Below, in pieces: positions 42,010 to 51,150 of a stretch of 64,000 bases of DNA. Under the pieces are notes generated by a model. That model saw nothing but the letters and a program-made list of their open reading frames with translations. It had not been told where the DNA came from and searched no databases. The stretch is from Draconibacterium halophilum (lineage in GTDB: Bacteria; Bacteroidota; Bacteroidia; Bacteroidales; Prolixibacteraceae): NCBI RefSeq assembly GCF_010448835.1, contig NZ_CP048409.1:372001-436000 (forward strand), given 5' to 3'. Position numbers and translations under genes: made by a program. How positions within the stretch are numbered: position 1 is the stretch's first letter; the number at the start of each line of letters is the position of its first letter.

Positions 42010-42768
42010 TTAATCATCATGGTGATCGTCGTCGTGGTGTTTATGTTTGTAATGCGTGCGTTGGTCGTGCTCCAGATTATTTACAATAATTTGGTGGATC
42101 TCGGTGTTCTTATCCGCAGAAATAAGTAGTACACCATCGCTGAGTTCCGCTGCATCAAGGTCGGCTATATCAACATCGGCCATCAGCTCATCCAAATACA
42201 GTTGAATAACCAACATAAAATCGATTTCCTCTTCCGTAACCTCCACATTTTCTTTTTCGGTTTTAAAATATACATCGTCATTTACCATTACCACAATTGG
42301 TGTGCTTCCATTGTTGTTTGTATAAATTCCTTCCAGATAGAACACCGGATCGTTGCCCGCGTCTTCCTGCTCTCCGCTTACCTTTAGCTCAATCTCGTCG
42401 TAATAACCCGGTTGAAGAATAAAGTTTCCCATAGTCAGTTCGTTATTCAAAAGATCGACCATTTCGGGGCCAAACCATTTATACTCCATCTCAATCGAGT
42501 CCTCTCCCGTAACCAGGCTTTTTAGTTCCGCCTCAAACTTAATCTCAGAGACGACCAGGTGAGCCGAGTCCCATACAATGGATTCGGAATCTACCGCAAC
42601 TGACTTTATTCCAGCCTGAACCGGTAAATTAAAATCGGTATTTAATGCCTCAATACGCACGCCTAAAACCGATTCACCGCTGGTGTTTAAATCCTCATCA
42701 TCGTTGCAGGCAACAAAAATTCCTGCCATAAAGGCTAATGCAAAAAATAATTTTCTTCCTGTTTTCAT
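42010..42768 (-). CDS. Lipoprotein with His/Asp-rich metal-binding tail
   Basis: 252 residues. Lipobox GIFVACND, Cys21. The body has DUF4382-like features (VLGVRIEALNTDFNLP; VVSEIKFEAEL; LQPGYYDEIELKVSGEQEDA) but the family call is tentative. The last 20 residues HYKHKHHDDDHHDD are almost only His, Asp and Lys, a clear metal-chelating tail. It is convergent with the copper-protein operon, which fits a metal-handling neighbourhood. Confidence 0.78.
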   Translation of the reverse strand: MKTGRKLFFALAFMAGIFVACNDDEDLNTSGESVLGVRIEALNTDFNLPVQAGIKSVAVDSESIVWDSAHLVVSEIKFEAELKSLVTGEDSIEMEYKWFGPEMVDLLNNELTMGNFILQPGYYDEIELKVSGEQEDAGNDPVFYLEGIYTNNNGSTPIVVMVNDDVYFKTEKENVEVTEEEIDFMLVIQLYLDELMADVDIADLDAAELSDGVLLISADKNTEIHQIIVNNLEHDQRTHYKHKHHDDDHHDD

Positions 42769-43187
42769 TATTTCTAATTTTAGTTTGACTGTTGTGTAAA
42801 GACAAAACGAAAACGATCTTATTATATTTTAAGATCTCTAAGTTTTTTATTCCGAATGTCAGTAATTTTTTCAAGACAACTTCCTTTAATCGCTTAAAGT
42901 AAAACGTAATCCAGCCAGGAAATACTCAGCATCATAGAAGACTCCAGGTTTTCATCCACTACAAATGCGAAGAGATTAAAACCCATTTATTTTGCTGTGT
43001 ACTGAAATAAAATTCAGCCAGCTATTCAGGATAAAATATCTTGGCATCAGCAATACTTTTTCTGATGAATAATTTAAGGAATTATTAAGGGTGTGAAAAA
43101 CGGAGAGCATCGTTCCGGGTTGAAGTCATTTTTAGAATAGCAACAAACGAACGTTACTTCCTTTGTCGCCAGATAGTTTGAGCTGAT
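42769..43187. other. Intergenic region, possible beta-barrel gene scrap
   Basis: No full gene. On minus, a 19-codon stretch around 42893-42953 reads GVFYDAEYFLAGLRFTLSD, like the last strand of an outer-membrane barrel, directly after a stop codon; it may be a leftover or chance. Confidence 0.3.
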
Positions 43188-43646
43188 TCACGGAAAAATT
43201 TCCTCTAGCACCTGTTTTCGGTACTCAAAAATTTCTTCCAGCTTCTTACGGATAACAAGCGTATTTGCCAACTGCCCCAGTGGCCCCATTGGCGGACTAT
43301 AACTTACAATATCTTTCATCAACACCCCGTTTTCCACTGCTTCAATGCGGTGTTCATGATGCCAGAGCTTATAAGGTCCTACCCGCTGCTCATCAACAAA
43401 ATATTTTTGTGGTACTACATGTGTAATTTCGGTTACCCAGGTTGTGGGGATAGCTAAAAGCGGACGTACGGTATAGGCAATAATCATCCCTTCATAAACA
43501 CTATCCGGTAAATCGGGCGTGCGGATATCAAAACCCATGTAAGACGGGGTAATCCGTTTTAGGTTTTGTGGTGTGGAGATAAAAGCCCAAACTTCACTTA
43601 TGCTACTTTTAATGTATTGCTCGCGCCGAAATTGATAAAATGCCAT
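43188..43646 (-). CDS. SRPBCC-family lipid/ligand-binding protein
   Basis: 152 residues. IKSSISEVWAFISTPQNLKR at the start and VLMKDIVSYSPPMGPLGQLA near the end are the helix-grip (START-like/SRPBCC) pattern. Binds hydrophobic ligands in a cavity. Last gene of the minus-strand unit with PlsY; 10 bp after plsY, so co-transcribed. A lipid-related role fits but is inferred. Confidence 0.85.
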   Translation of the reverse strand: MAFYQFRREQYIKSSISEVWAFISTPQNLKRITPSYMGFDIRTPDLPDSVYEGMIIAYTVRPLLAIPTTWVTEITHVVPQKYFVDEQRVGPYKLWHHEHRIEAVENGVLMKDIVSYSPPMGPLGQLANTLVIRKKLEEIFEYRKQVLEEIFP

Positions 43647-43656
43647 ATTCGTTTTT

Positions 43657-44259
43657 TTATGCTTTATTTTCGCTTCTATTTAGTAAACGTCTGATATTGT
43701 TACGGTGTCTCAGCAAAATGAGGAAGAGACACAGCAGCAAAAAATAAAAGGTGTATGAAATTCCATTTTGAATATATTCCACTACAGGCATAATGGTGCC
43801 AAGCATCATCGATCCTAACGATACATATTTAAATACTTTTTTTATCACAAAGAACATCGCCACAGCACAAAACACCGCTACCGGCGCCAGTAAAACTGCT
43901 GCTCCAAGTGTTGTATTTACTCCTTTGCCTCCATTAAATTTCAGAAAGATGCTGAAATTATGTCCCAGAATAGCTGCCAAACCAAACAGGTACACGTACA
44001 TACCTGTCCTGGGATGTTGCTGCCCGGAAAACACCAAAAAAAGGGCAACCGGAAGCAGTCCTTTCAGCATATCAAGCAACTGGGTGAACAACGACCATTT
44101 TTTCCCGACAATACGCCCCACATTGGTAGAACCGATATTTCCGCTACCGTGCTCCAGAATATTTTTTCCGGCAATCCTATAAACCACCAGATACCCCACC
44201 GGAATACTTCCCCAGAGGTAGGTAAAAAACAAAAGTACTATTAGCACGACATTGTTCAT
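43657..44259 (-). CDS. plsY: Acyl-phosphate:glycerol-3-phosphate acyltransferase
   Basis: 200 residues, five membrane helices. The three PlsY motifs are present: GSIPVGYLVVYR, HGSGNIGSTNVGRIVGKKW and GHNFSIFLKFNGGKGVNT. It adds an acyl chain from acyl-phosphate to the sn-1 position of glycerol-3-phosphate, first step of phospholipid synthesis. The operon also has a fused fatty-acid kinase, which makes exactly this acyl-phosphate from free fatty acids. 31 bp after the DUF1295 gene. Confidence 0.95.
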   Translation of the reverse strand: MNNVVLIVLLFFTYLWGSIPVGYLVVYRIAGKNILEHGSGNIGSTNVGRIVGKKWSLFTQLLDMLKGLLPVALFLVFSGQQHPRTGMYVYLFGLAAILGHNFSIFLKFNGGKGVNTTLGAAVLLAPVAVFCAVAMFFVIKKVFKYVSLGSMMLGTIMPVVEYIQNGISYTFYFLLLCLFLILLRHRNNIRRLLNRSENKA

Positions 44260-44290
44260 GGTATCGTTTTACTCCATCGGTATATAAAAG

Positions 44291-45067
44291 TTACTTCTTC
44301 GGAAACCACGGTATAAATGAACTTGTCTTCCGAATGTAATCGCGGTACTGAGGTTTGGTTTCAGTTAATGTTTTTTCGAGCAGCGCCACTCCCGATACTT
44401 TTAAAAGCAGCAGCGTCATTAGCACCGACCCGATGATTTGCCAATATCCGCCCGCAGCTATGCTAAACAAACCATAGGCCCACCAAACAGCAGCATCGCC
44501 AAAATAATTGGGATGACGGGTGTACTTCCAGAAACCGGTATTTAATACTTTTCCCTTGTTAGCCGGATTGCGTTTAAAGCGCAACAACTGATAGTCGCCA
44601 CCAGCTTCAAAGAGAAAACCAATCAGCCAGAAAAAAATACCGAGGTAATCGGCCCAATTCAGATGCGGATTTTGGGTTTTGTAATGTGCTGCCAGCAAGG
44701 GTAGAGAAATCAGCAATACCAGCACTCCCTGTAACAAAAAGGTTTGAAAATAACTGATCCACCAGTAACGTTTTTCGCCATACTTTTTCCTGAATTCCCG
44801 GTAACGAAAGTCTTCTTCTTGTCCCCAGTTTCGCTGTGCAAGGTAGAATGTAAGCCGCAACCCCCAAGCTGTTACCAATACAAACAACAGCATATTGCGT
44901 GTGTGCCATTCTTCCAAACTAAAAAAATAAAAAGCATTTACCACCACATAGGCAAAACCCCAAAAAATATCGACAATACTTACGTTAGTGATAACCACAC
45001 TGACTATCCACAACAAGGTAACTGCCATTAATATAATAAGCGAAGCCTGTAAAAATACGGTTAGCAT
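44291..45067 (-). CDS. DUF1295 / steroid 5-alpha-reductase-like membrane protein
   Basis: 258 residues, about six to seven helices. Hallmarks: VDIFWGFAYV, AWGLRLTFYLAQRNWGQEED, RYREFRKKYG, FWKYTRHPNYFGDAAVWWAY and a final TKPQYRDYIRKTSSFIPWFP. The NADPH-dependent reductase or methyltransferase type is not settled for this family. In this operon a lipid-modifying role fits. Nine bp between it and the fatty-acid kinase gene. Confidence 0.9.
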   Translation of the reverse strand: MLTVFLQASLIILMAVTLLWIVSVVITNVSIVDIFWGFAYVVVNAFYFFSLEEWHTRNMLLFVLVTAWGLRLTFYLAQRNWGQEEDFRYREFRKKYGEKRYWWISYFQTFLLQGVLVLLISLPLLAAHYKTQNPHLNWADYLGIFFWLIGFLFEAGGDYQLLRFKRNPANKGKVLNTGFWKYTRHPNYFGDAAVWWAYGLFSIAAGGYWQIIGSVLMTLLLLKVSGVALLEKTLTETKPQYRDYIRKTSSFIPWFPKK

Positions 45068-45076
45068 GGTTTTGTA

Positions 45077-46897
45077 TTATGCGTTATAAAGTATTGAAAT
45101 TGCCACTGATCCAATTCCGGCATTCATACCAATAACCGGAGATATATTCACTGTTGAAACCGGATCTTTTCCGGTAATATCGCGCATTTCGTTTTCCACT
45201 TTTGCAGCCAGTTCTGGGTTGTGTGCATGCAAAATAATGTAATTCCACACCTTTTTGTTAGCGCTTATTTTTTTGATGTGCTTAAAAATTTTATTTAAGC
45301 TGGCCCGCTGACTAAATGTTTTTCCGAACAAAAGCGATTTCCCGTTTTCATCCATCGAGATAACCGGATTTAAGCCCAATGCCTTGGCCATAAAACCTTT
45401 TGGTTTCGATACGCGTCCTCCTCTAATCATATATTTCAGATTTTTAACGCTGACAAAAATCTTCGCCCGGTCAATTTCGTTCTGAATAATTTGAACTATG
45501 TCGGAGGCCTCTTTTTCTTCTTCGATAAGCCCGGCAGCTCTTAGCACCAGTAAACCTAATGCTCCCGAAAGGTTTTTGGAATCGATTACATAAACCGGTT
45601 TCCCAAATTCGTTGCTGATACGCTGGCCCGCTTTTTTGCTGCTTTCGAAAGTACCGCTAAACTGACTGGTAAGATGAATGGCAATAATAGCATCGTAATG
45701 CGAAGCCAAATGCGAATAGAGATTGGTAAATGTTTGTTCGTTTACCTGTGCTGTTTTCGGAAAATGCTCGCTGGTCTCCAGCAAATCGTAAAACTGTTTG
45801 GGTTGAATGGTTACCTTATCGAGGTAGTGGTTCTCGCCAAAATTAAGGTTCAACGGCACCAAATTCACCTGGTAGCTATCAATCAACTCTTGCGAAAGGT
45901 CGCAGGTAGAATCGCTAACCAGCGCAATATTCCATTTTCGTTTGGTAATTGTTTCCTGTTGGCGTACCATATCATCCACTTTCTGATAACTAATTGTGCC
46001 ATATTCTTTTAACTGATAAAACAATTCGGCTGGATTTTCGGTGTGAACATGTATTCGGCACATCTTTTCCGAACCGGCTACAACCACCGAATCGCCATTG
46101 GATGAAAGCACTTTTTGTAAGTTGTTTTTTGAGGTATTCAGGTTTTTAATAATCGCTTCGGTACAATAGCGAAAAGTAATGTGCTCGTGGTCGAGCTCTT
46201 CAGAATGGATAAGCGAAACGGGTTCGTAATTTTCTACCAGCATACGAATGTTACGGTGTTGCAGAAAGTGAATTATTCCCTGCAGAAACAATACAAAACC
46301 TTTTGCTCCGGCATCAACAAATCCGGTTTTATTCAGCACTTTAAGCTTTTGGGTAGTTTCTGCCAGCGACCGCTCCAAAACCTCTTTTGATTCGACAAGT
46401 ACTTTAGTAAATTTGTGAATGGCATGTTTGCGTTGGTACAAAAACTCCGACCACTCGCGAATCACAGTCAACATGGTACCTTCAACAGGATTGGCAATGG
46501 CTTCATAAATATAAGGAACAGATTTATTTACACTCTCGGCAAACTCGGTAAGCGTTAATTTCGGCTGATTTATTGTTTCAATGTTCAGTCCGTGCAGAAA
46601 CTGCGCAAAAATAACTCCCGAATTACCACGGGCACCTCTTAATGCCTCTTCGGCAATACTATTTACTGTTGTTTTATAAGATTTGTGCGGCTTTATGTTG
46701 TCCATTACCCACCTAACCGTTGATGCCAGGTTGGTACCCGTATCTTTATCGTTTACCGGAAAAATATTGATCCTGTTAATTTCCGCCTGATGCTGTAATA
46801 TACGGTTCCCGCCAGCCAAAAATGCGTAATAAAGCATCTTGCCGTTTACCACGGGCACTTCACTGTTTATTGTATTGCTGTTTTTTAACTGATCCAT
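45077..46897 (-). CDS. Fatty-acid kinase with FakA and FakB (DegV) parts fused
   Basis: 606 residues. About 25-220 is a DhaL-type kinase domain: INRINIFPVNDKDTGTNL (the D-x-D-T-G metal and ATP site), LRGARGNSGVIFAQFL and FVDAGAKGFVLFLQG. About 230-325 is the FakA C-terminal domain (CRIHVHTENPAELFYQLKEY). About 335-606 is a DegV/FakB fatty-acid-binding domain: IALVSDSTCDLSQELI, LTSQFSGTFESSKKA, SGALGLLVLRAAGL, NLKYMIRGGRVSKPKG. Separate FakA and FakB proteins make acyl-phosphate from free fatty acid in Firmicutes; here both are one chain. PlsY, its natural partner, is two genes on. Overlaps the DUF2177 gene by 13 nt. Confidence 0.92.
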   Translation of the reverse strand: MDQLKNSNTINSEVPVVNGKMLYYAFLAGGNRILQHQAEINRINIFPVNDKDTGTNLASTVRWVMDNIKPHKSYKTTVNSIAEEALRGARGNSGVIFAQFLHGLNIETINQPKLTLTEFAESVNKSVPYIYEAIANPVEGTMLTVIREWSEFLYQRKHAIHKFTKVLVESKEVLERSLAETTQKLKVLNKTGFVDAGAKGFVLFLQGIIHFLQHRNIRMLVENYEPVSLIHSEELDHEHITFRYCTEAIIKNLNTSKNNLQKVLSSNGDSVVVAGSEKMCRIHVHTENPAELFYQLKEYGTISYQKVDDMVRQQETITKRKWNIALVSDSTCDLSQELIDSYQVNLVPLNLNFGENHYLDKVTIQPKQFYDLLETSEHFPKTAQVNEQTFTNLYSHLASHYDAIIAIHLTSQFSGTFESSKKAGQRISNEFGKPVYVIDSKNLSGALGLLVLRAAGLIEEEKEASDIVQIIQNEIDRAKIFVSVKNLKYMIRGGRVSKPKGFMAKALGLNPVISMDENGKSLLFGKTFSQRASLNKIFKHIKKISANKKVWNYIILHAHNPELAAKVENEMRDITGKDPVSTVNISPVIGMNAGIGSVAISILYNA

Positions 46898-47292
46898 TTT
46901 GTAAGTTGAAATCCGGAATAAGCAACGGTTGCCGAAAGAATGGTTCCCCAGGCGATGTCGATTATTACAATTGGTAAAGGCCAGCCTTTTAATGTGGCCA
47001 GGTTGGTGAGGTCGTAGGTAGCATAAGTAAAAAAGCCAAACAAAGCACCCATTAACAAAGCATGCTGAACAGACTGTTTGTTAATAGCGGGGTACACGGC
47101 AAAAATTAATATACCTGCAACAAAAAGCAGGTAAAAAACAAATGCCGCTGTCCAGTTAATTTTATCACTTAAAAAACCGCCCAAATACCTGGAATATAAA
47201 TTTTTGGCAACCACTCCTAACCAAAGCATATCAACTGCCAGAAACACGATAAAGGTTAAAAGATAACTAATTAGCACTGTTTTTATACTCAT
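46885..47292 (-). CDS. DUF2177 membrane protein
   Basis: 135 residues, four helices. FIVFLAVDMLWLGVVAKNLY at the start and GALFGFFTYATYDLTNLATL in the middle are DUF2177 hallmarks. Function unknown. Its stop overlaps the start of the fatty-acid kinase by 13 nt, so translation is coupled. Confidence 0.9.
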   Translation of the reverse strand: MSIKTVLISYLLTFIVFLAVDMLWLGVVAKNLYSRYLGGFLSDKINWTAAFVFYLLFVAGILIFAVYPAINKQSVQHALLMGALFGFFTYATYDLTNLATLKGWPLPIVIIDIAWGTILSATVAYSGFQLTKWIS

Positions 47293-47296
47293 AATT

Positions 47297-47881
47297 TTAT
47301 ACTTTTTGCTTCACTTTTATCAATTCCGAAGTATCGTAACCACGATTGGCAATGCGTTGCAGCAAATCGTTGTATACATCGGGGTTCATTTGTGGTGTTC
47401 GGCTCAATATCCAAAGGTATTTGTCGGAGCTGCTGCCAATAACTGCCCACTGGTAATCCTCATCCAGTTCCATCACGTAATAATCGCCATAAAAAAACCA
47501 GAAAAAGGAGACCTTTAATTTTGCCGGTTCATTCACAGGATCTGGTATTTTGGCTTTTCCTACGGATTCAGTGTACTCGCCATCGAGTGTGTTTTTATAA
47601 CCGCTGTTCACCACTTTAATTTTACCATCGGGGCGCATCGAATAGTTAGCAGTAACTCCCACGAGTCCTCGTTCAAAACGATGATCGTAACGGGCAATTT
47701 CGTACCAGGTTCCCAGGTATCTTTGAAGGTTTAGTTCTTCAACTACACTATTGTCAATTGTTTGTTTTTGTCCCGCACAACTGGAAAATAAACCGCTTGA
47801 TATCAAACTGATCAAAACGATAACATGATGCCAGCTTCCCTGAAATATTGTCTTTTTTCTTATACCAATTTGTTTAATCAT
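47297..47881 (-). CDS. blc: Outer-membrane lipocalin lipoprotein (Blc-like)
   Basis: 194 residues from the ATG at 47881; a TTG frame reaches 47902. Signal and lipobox GLFSSCAGQ. Lipocalin motif 1 (G-x-W) in YLGTWYEIARYDHRFERG, then YSMRPDGKIKVVNSGY, KLKVSFFWFFYGDYYVMEL and YLWILSRTPQMN, all as in bacterial lipocalin. Binds fatty acids or lysophospholipids at the outer membrane, which suits an operon feeding fatty acids to FakAB/PlsY. Confidence 0.93.
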   Translation of the reverse strand: MIKQIGIRKKTIFQGSWHHVIVLISLISSGLFSSCAGQKQTIDNSVVEELNLQRYLGTWYEIARYDHRFERGLVGVTANYSMRPDGKIKVVNSGYKNTLDGEYTESVGKAKIPDPVNEPAKLKVSFFWFFYGDYYVMELDEDYQWAVIGSSSDKYLWILSRTPQMNPDVYNDLLQRIANRGYDTSELIKVKQKV

Positions 47882-47932
47882 ACAACTATAAACACTAAAC
47901 AAAGTATTTGGTTCAGTTTAAAGTTAATAGAT

Positions 47933-48946
47933 CTAAGAAGATGGTAAAGCTATTTTACGTAACCACTTTTTCTTCTCCTCATCCGGAAGAAAACTGGCTT
48001 TAAACGAATTGGAAACCAATGTTACAATATCTTCGTTCGTAAGCTTAAGCGCTTCGGCAACGGCGTGGAAATTAGCATTCATATACCCGCCAAAATAGGC
48101 CGGATCGTCGGAATTAACAGTAGCAAGAATATTGTGGTTAAGTAACTTTTTTAGCGGGTGATCGCGCATATCATCCACCACTTTCAGCTTAAGGTTCGAC
48201 AACGGGCAAACGGTTAGTGGCATTTGCAAACGCGCCAGCTCCTTTAATAACTCAGGATCATCCATTGATCGTACACCGTGATCGATACGCGAAACCTTAA
48301 GCATCTCAATGGCGTCCCAAACATTTTGTGCGGGTCCTTCCTCGCCGGCGTGTGCTATTGTTAAAAACCCCTCGGCACGCACCATTTCAAACACGTTTTT
48401 AAACTTTAGCGGCGGATGTCCTTTTTCGCTGGAGTCGAGCCCATAAGCAGTAAACAATTCGGCAAATCGTAATGATTCCTGGAAAGATTTAATGGCATCC
48501 TCCTCGCTCAGGTGACGCAAAAAATTTGGAATTAAGCGGTAAGTTATGCCCCATTCGTTTTGGGCATCAATACAGGCCTGTAAAATTCCGTTAATCACAT
48601 TCTCAAACGGAACGCCGCGCTGTGTGTGTGTTTGCGGATCGAAAAATATTTCGGTGTGCACCACCTTATCTTCCCGGCACTTTTTCAGGTAGGCCATTGT
48701 GAGGTCGTAGAAATCCTGCTCGTACAGCAAAACATAAGCTCCGGCGTAATACAGATCCAGAAACTCCTGCAGATTATTGAATTGATAGGCAGAATGCAAA
48801 TCATCAACCGATTTATATTTTAATCGGATGTCGTTACGATCGGCAATGGCAAACATCAACTCGGGTTCAAAAGTTCCTTCTATATGAACATGTAATTCGG
48901 CCTTGGGAATAGCATTTATCAACTCTCTTTGTTTTCTTGATGTCAT
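47933..48946 (-). CDS. Adenosine deaminase family, adenine-deaminase-like
   Basis: 337 residues. Zinc and catalytic motifs: AELHVHIEGTFEPEL, LTIAHAGEEGP, RIDHGVRSM, TVCPLSNLKL and ATVNSDDPAYFG. The EGTFEPELMF form (rather than DGSLRPETL) points to the adenine deaminase (Aah1-like) branch; the reaction would be adenine to hypoxanthine. Its promoter (48963-48995) is the best in the window, and it is only 51 bp ahead of the lipocalin gene, so it may lead the whole seven-gene unit. Confidence 0.9.
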   Translation of the reverse strand: MTSRKQRELINAIPKAELHVHIEGTFEPELMFAIADRNDIRLKYKSVDDLHSAYQFNNLQEFLDLYYAGAYVLLYEQDFYDLTMAYLKKCREDKVVHTEIFFDPQTHTQRGVPFENVINGILQACIDAQNEWGITYRLIPNFLRHLSEEDAIKSFQESLRFAELFTAYGLDSSEKGHPPLKFKNVFEMVRAEGFLTIAHAGEEGPAQNVWDAIEMLKVSRIDHGVRSMDDPELLKELARLQMPLTVCPLSNLKLKVVDDMRDHPLKKLLNHNILATVNSDDPAYFGGYMNANFHAVAEALKLTNEDIVTLVSNSFKASFLPDEEKKKWLRKIALPSS

Positions 48947-48962
48947 TCTCTTTTCTTTATTT

Positions 48963-48995
48963 CAAAGATAAGGATACACAATGCTATTTTACAAA
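48963..48995 (-). promoter_or_regulatory. Promoter TTTG-N21-TATCTTTG for the deaminase-to-SRPBCC unit
   Basis: Read on minus: TTTG (48995-48992), 21 nt, then TATCTTTG (48970-48963), matching the Bacteroidota -33/-7 pattern; start codon 17 nt further on. Confidence 0.6.
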
Positions 48996-49078
48996 CGTAA
49001 AATGAATAGTTTGTCTAAAGAGACAATTGAACTCTGTGGTATAGAAATTGAATGTTGGGAAAGGCACTAAATTTGGAT

Positions 49079-49111
49079 AAAAAAAAGCAGACCCGAAATG
49101 AGCCTGCTTTC
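49079..49111 (-). terminator. Intrinsic terminator of the oxidoreductase gene
   Basis: On minus: AAAGCAGGC ... GTCTGCTTTTTTTT, a 7-9 bp stem and T-run, 25 nt past the stop at 49136. Confidence 0.8.
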
Positions 49112-49135
49112 TACAACTATTTGGTATTTGTCTTT

Positions 49136-50449
49136 CTAAACGTTTGGTAATTCCCATGGTGCGCGGTAGCTTGGCACCAAAAGTTCGTTAGCTGCATCGT
49201 TACCGATGAACTTACTGTTATCTGCATCCCAGTACAAACGCTGGCCGGTTTTTAAAGCCATATTACCCAGGTGAGCTACACGCGCTGTGTTGGCGGCAAT
49301 ACCGACATTACAGTTCGTATTCTGATCGTCTTTTTTAATACACTCAATAAAATTAGCCATATGGTTGTTCAAGCCCTGACCGTCGCCTTTTTTCAATTCA
49401 ACGCGGTCCATTTTTGGGTTGTTTCCTCCTTCAGGAATTACTTCCCAGCCATTACGGTCAACCACCAAAGTTCCATTTTCACCAACAAAACCTACACCGT
49501 GGCTGCGGCCATAGTAACCACCGTCAATTCCCAGGCCATGGTCCCACAACAAAGTATAATCGTCGAATTCATATAAAGCCTGCATGGTGTCAGGCGTTTC
49601 ACCGGCATCATTAGGATAGGCAAATTTACCGCCCATCGCCATAATCGATTTTGGAGCTTTGGCTTTCATACCGAATAAACCATAATCGATAATGTGTACT
49701 CCCCAATCGGTCATTAAACCACCGGCATAATCCCAAAACCAGCGGAAGTTAAAGTGAAAACGGTTCGGGTTAAACGGACGAGCCGTTGCAGGTCCTAACC
49801 ACATGTCGTAATCCACACCTTCAGGAACAGGTCCGTCGGGCATAACAGGAATAGATTTCATCCAACCCTGGTACGACCAGCAACGTACGGTACGAATTTT
49901 ACCGAGAGCTCCTGTGTATACAAAGTCTACAGCATCTTTCCAGTGCTCGTCGCTACGCTGCCACTGCCCTACCTGGGCAATTGTGCCATAACGATCCCAG
50001 GCACGCTCCATAATATTAATCTCTTCGATATAGTTACCCAGCGGTTTTTCACAATAAATATGTTTCCCTTCCTGTGCTGCATAAACAAAAGGCAAACAGT
50101 GCCAGTGGTCGGGCGTACCAATAATGATTACATCAATACCGGGTTCTTCCAGCAATTTTCTGAAATCTTTAAACCCTTTTGGTTTGGTTCCCTGAATTTT
50201 TTCAACGTCGGCAATCCGTTTGTTCAAAATGCCTTGGTCCACATCGCAGATAGCTGCACATTCCGTGTTCTTCTGCTTTAAAAAGGCCTGCAAGTCGCTA
50301 AAACCCATCCCTTTTGCCCCAATCAAACCACAAACTAATTTATCGTTTGCTCCCGAGCACGATTCCATCGCTAATGGCATACCTGAAGCCAGCCCCACAC
50401 CAGCTGTTGCCATTGCCGATGTTTTAATAAAATTTCTCCTGTTAGTCAT
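49136..50449 (-). CDS. Gfo/Idh/MocA oxidoreductase with Tat-type signal
   Basis: 437 residues. N-terminus MTNRRNFIKTSAMATAGVGL is a Tat-like leader (RR-x-F-I-K). NAD(P)-binding part: KLVCGLIGAKGMGF, AAICDVDQGIL, VIIIGTPDHWHCLPF and the EKP motif IYCEKPLGNY. C-terminal sheet includes FNFRWFWDYAGGLMTDWGVH. Probably a periplasmic sugar oxidoreductase. Followed by its own terminator. In the same direction as, but separated by a thioesterase from, the isomerase/oxidoreductase pair. Confidence 0.9.
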   Translation of the reverse strand: MTNRRNFIKTSAMATAGVGLASGMPLAMESCSGANDKLVCGLIGAKGMGFSDLQAFLKQKNTECAAICDVDQGILNKRIADVEKIQGTKPKGFKDFRKLLEEPGIDVIIIGTPDHWHCLPFVYAAQEGKHIYCEKPLGNYIEEINIMERAWDRYGTIAQVGQWQRSDEHWKDAVDFVYTGALGKIRTVRCWSYQGWMKSIPVMPDGPVPEGVDYDMWLGPATARPFNPNRFHFNFRWFWDYAGGLMTDWGVHIIDYGLFGMKAKAPKSIMAMGGKFAYPNDAGETPDTMQALYEFDDYTLLWDHGLGIDGGYYGRSHGVGFVGENGTLVVDRNGWEVIPEGGNNPKMDRVELKKGDGQGLNNHMANFIECIKKDDQNTNCNVGIAANTARVAHLGNMALKTGQRLYWDADNSKFIGNDAANELLVPSYRAPWELPNV

Positions 50450-50658
50450 TTTTATTTAGTTGGTATTAGAAAATAAATCTTAATTCATTGTAGTAAGCTC
50501 AAGAAGATCTTCTTTTGAGAAACTGACATCAAATTTGTAGAATAATTTTGAGTTTTCCATTTTTAACGCCTACTTTTTACCCCTTGGTAATCACTTATTA
50601 ACGCACTCTGATTACAATATGTAAAACAAAAATGCAACTATTTTCCAAACTCAAAATA

Positions 50659-51066
50659 TTATTCAAAAGTAACTTTGTCTTTTTTCCGGTAAACAGTTCC
50701 TTTAAAATGAGCTATGTATTCGTTCTCCTCATTGGTAATCTCAACGAGGTAGGTTCCCAGTTTTTCGTTTAAAGAAATTTCTTTAGCTGTAGCAGTTAAT
50801 GTTCCGTTTGTTAATGCTTTAAAAAACGAAATCTCGGCATCAATAGCCAGTGCCACTCTGCCATGCGAATTTGATGCCACTGCAAAAGTAAAATCGGCTA
50901 ATGTAAATAATGCTCCGCCGTGCACAATTCCTACCGAATTGTAATGTGTCGGCTGAATTTCCATACTGGCTTTGGCATAACCTGGTGCAGCTTCCACAAG
51001 TTTTATCCCGTTATTGCTTGCAAACACATCTTTCTCAAATTCCTTATGATATTTTGCTGCTGTCAT
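50659..51066 (-). CDS. PaaI-type hotdog thioesterase
   Basis: 135 residues. VGIVHGGALFTLADFTFAVA is the HGG...D catalytic/fold motif of PaaI-like acyl-CoA thioesterases; also GTLTATAKEISLNEKLGTYL. Hydrolyses acyl- or aryl-CoA. Appears intact; a terminator from the next gene upstream separates them. Confidence 0.9.
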   Translation of the reverse strand: MTAAKYHKEFEKDVFASNNGIKLVEAAPGYAKASMEIQPTHYNSVGIVHGGALFTLADFTFAVASNSHGRVALAIDAEISFFKALTNGTLTATAKEISLNEKLGTYLVEITNEENEYIAHFKGTVYRKKDKVTFE

Positions 51067-51102
51067 TTTTCTTTTCTGAGTTTAATTTTAGCGAAACTAC
51101 GG

Positions 51103-51136
51103 AAAAAATAAAGCCGGAAACTTTTGCTTCCGGCTT
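51103..51136 (-). terminator. Intrinsic terminator after the sugar isomerase gene
   Basis: AAGCCGGAA ... TTCCGGCTT, 9-bp stem, followed on minus by TTTATTTTTT. Confidence 0.82.
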
Positions 51137-51150
51137 GACAATTCTTCTTT

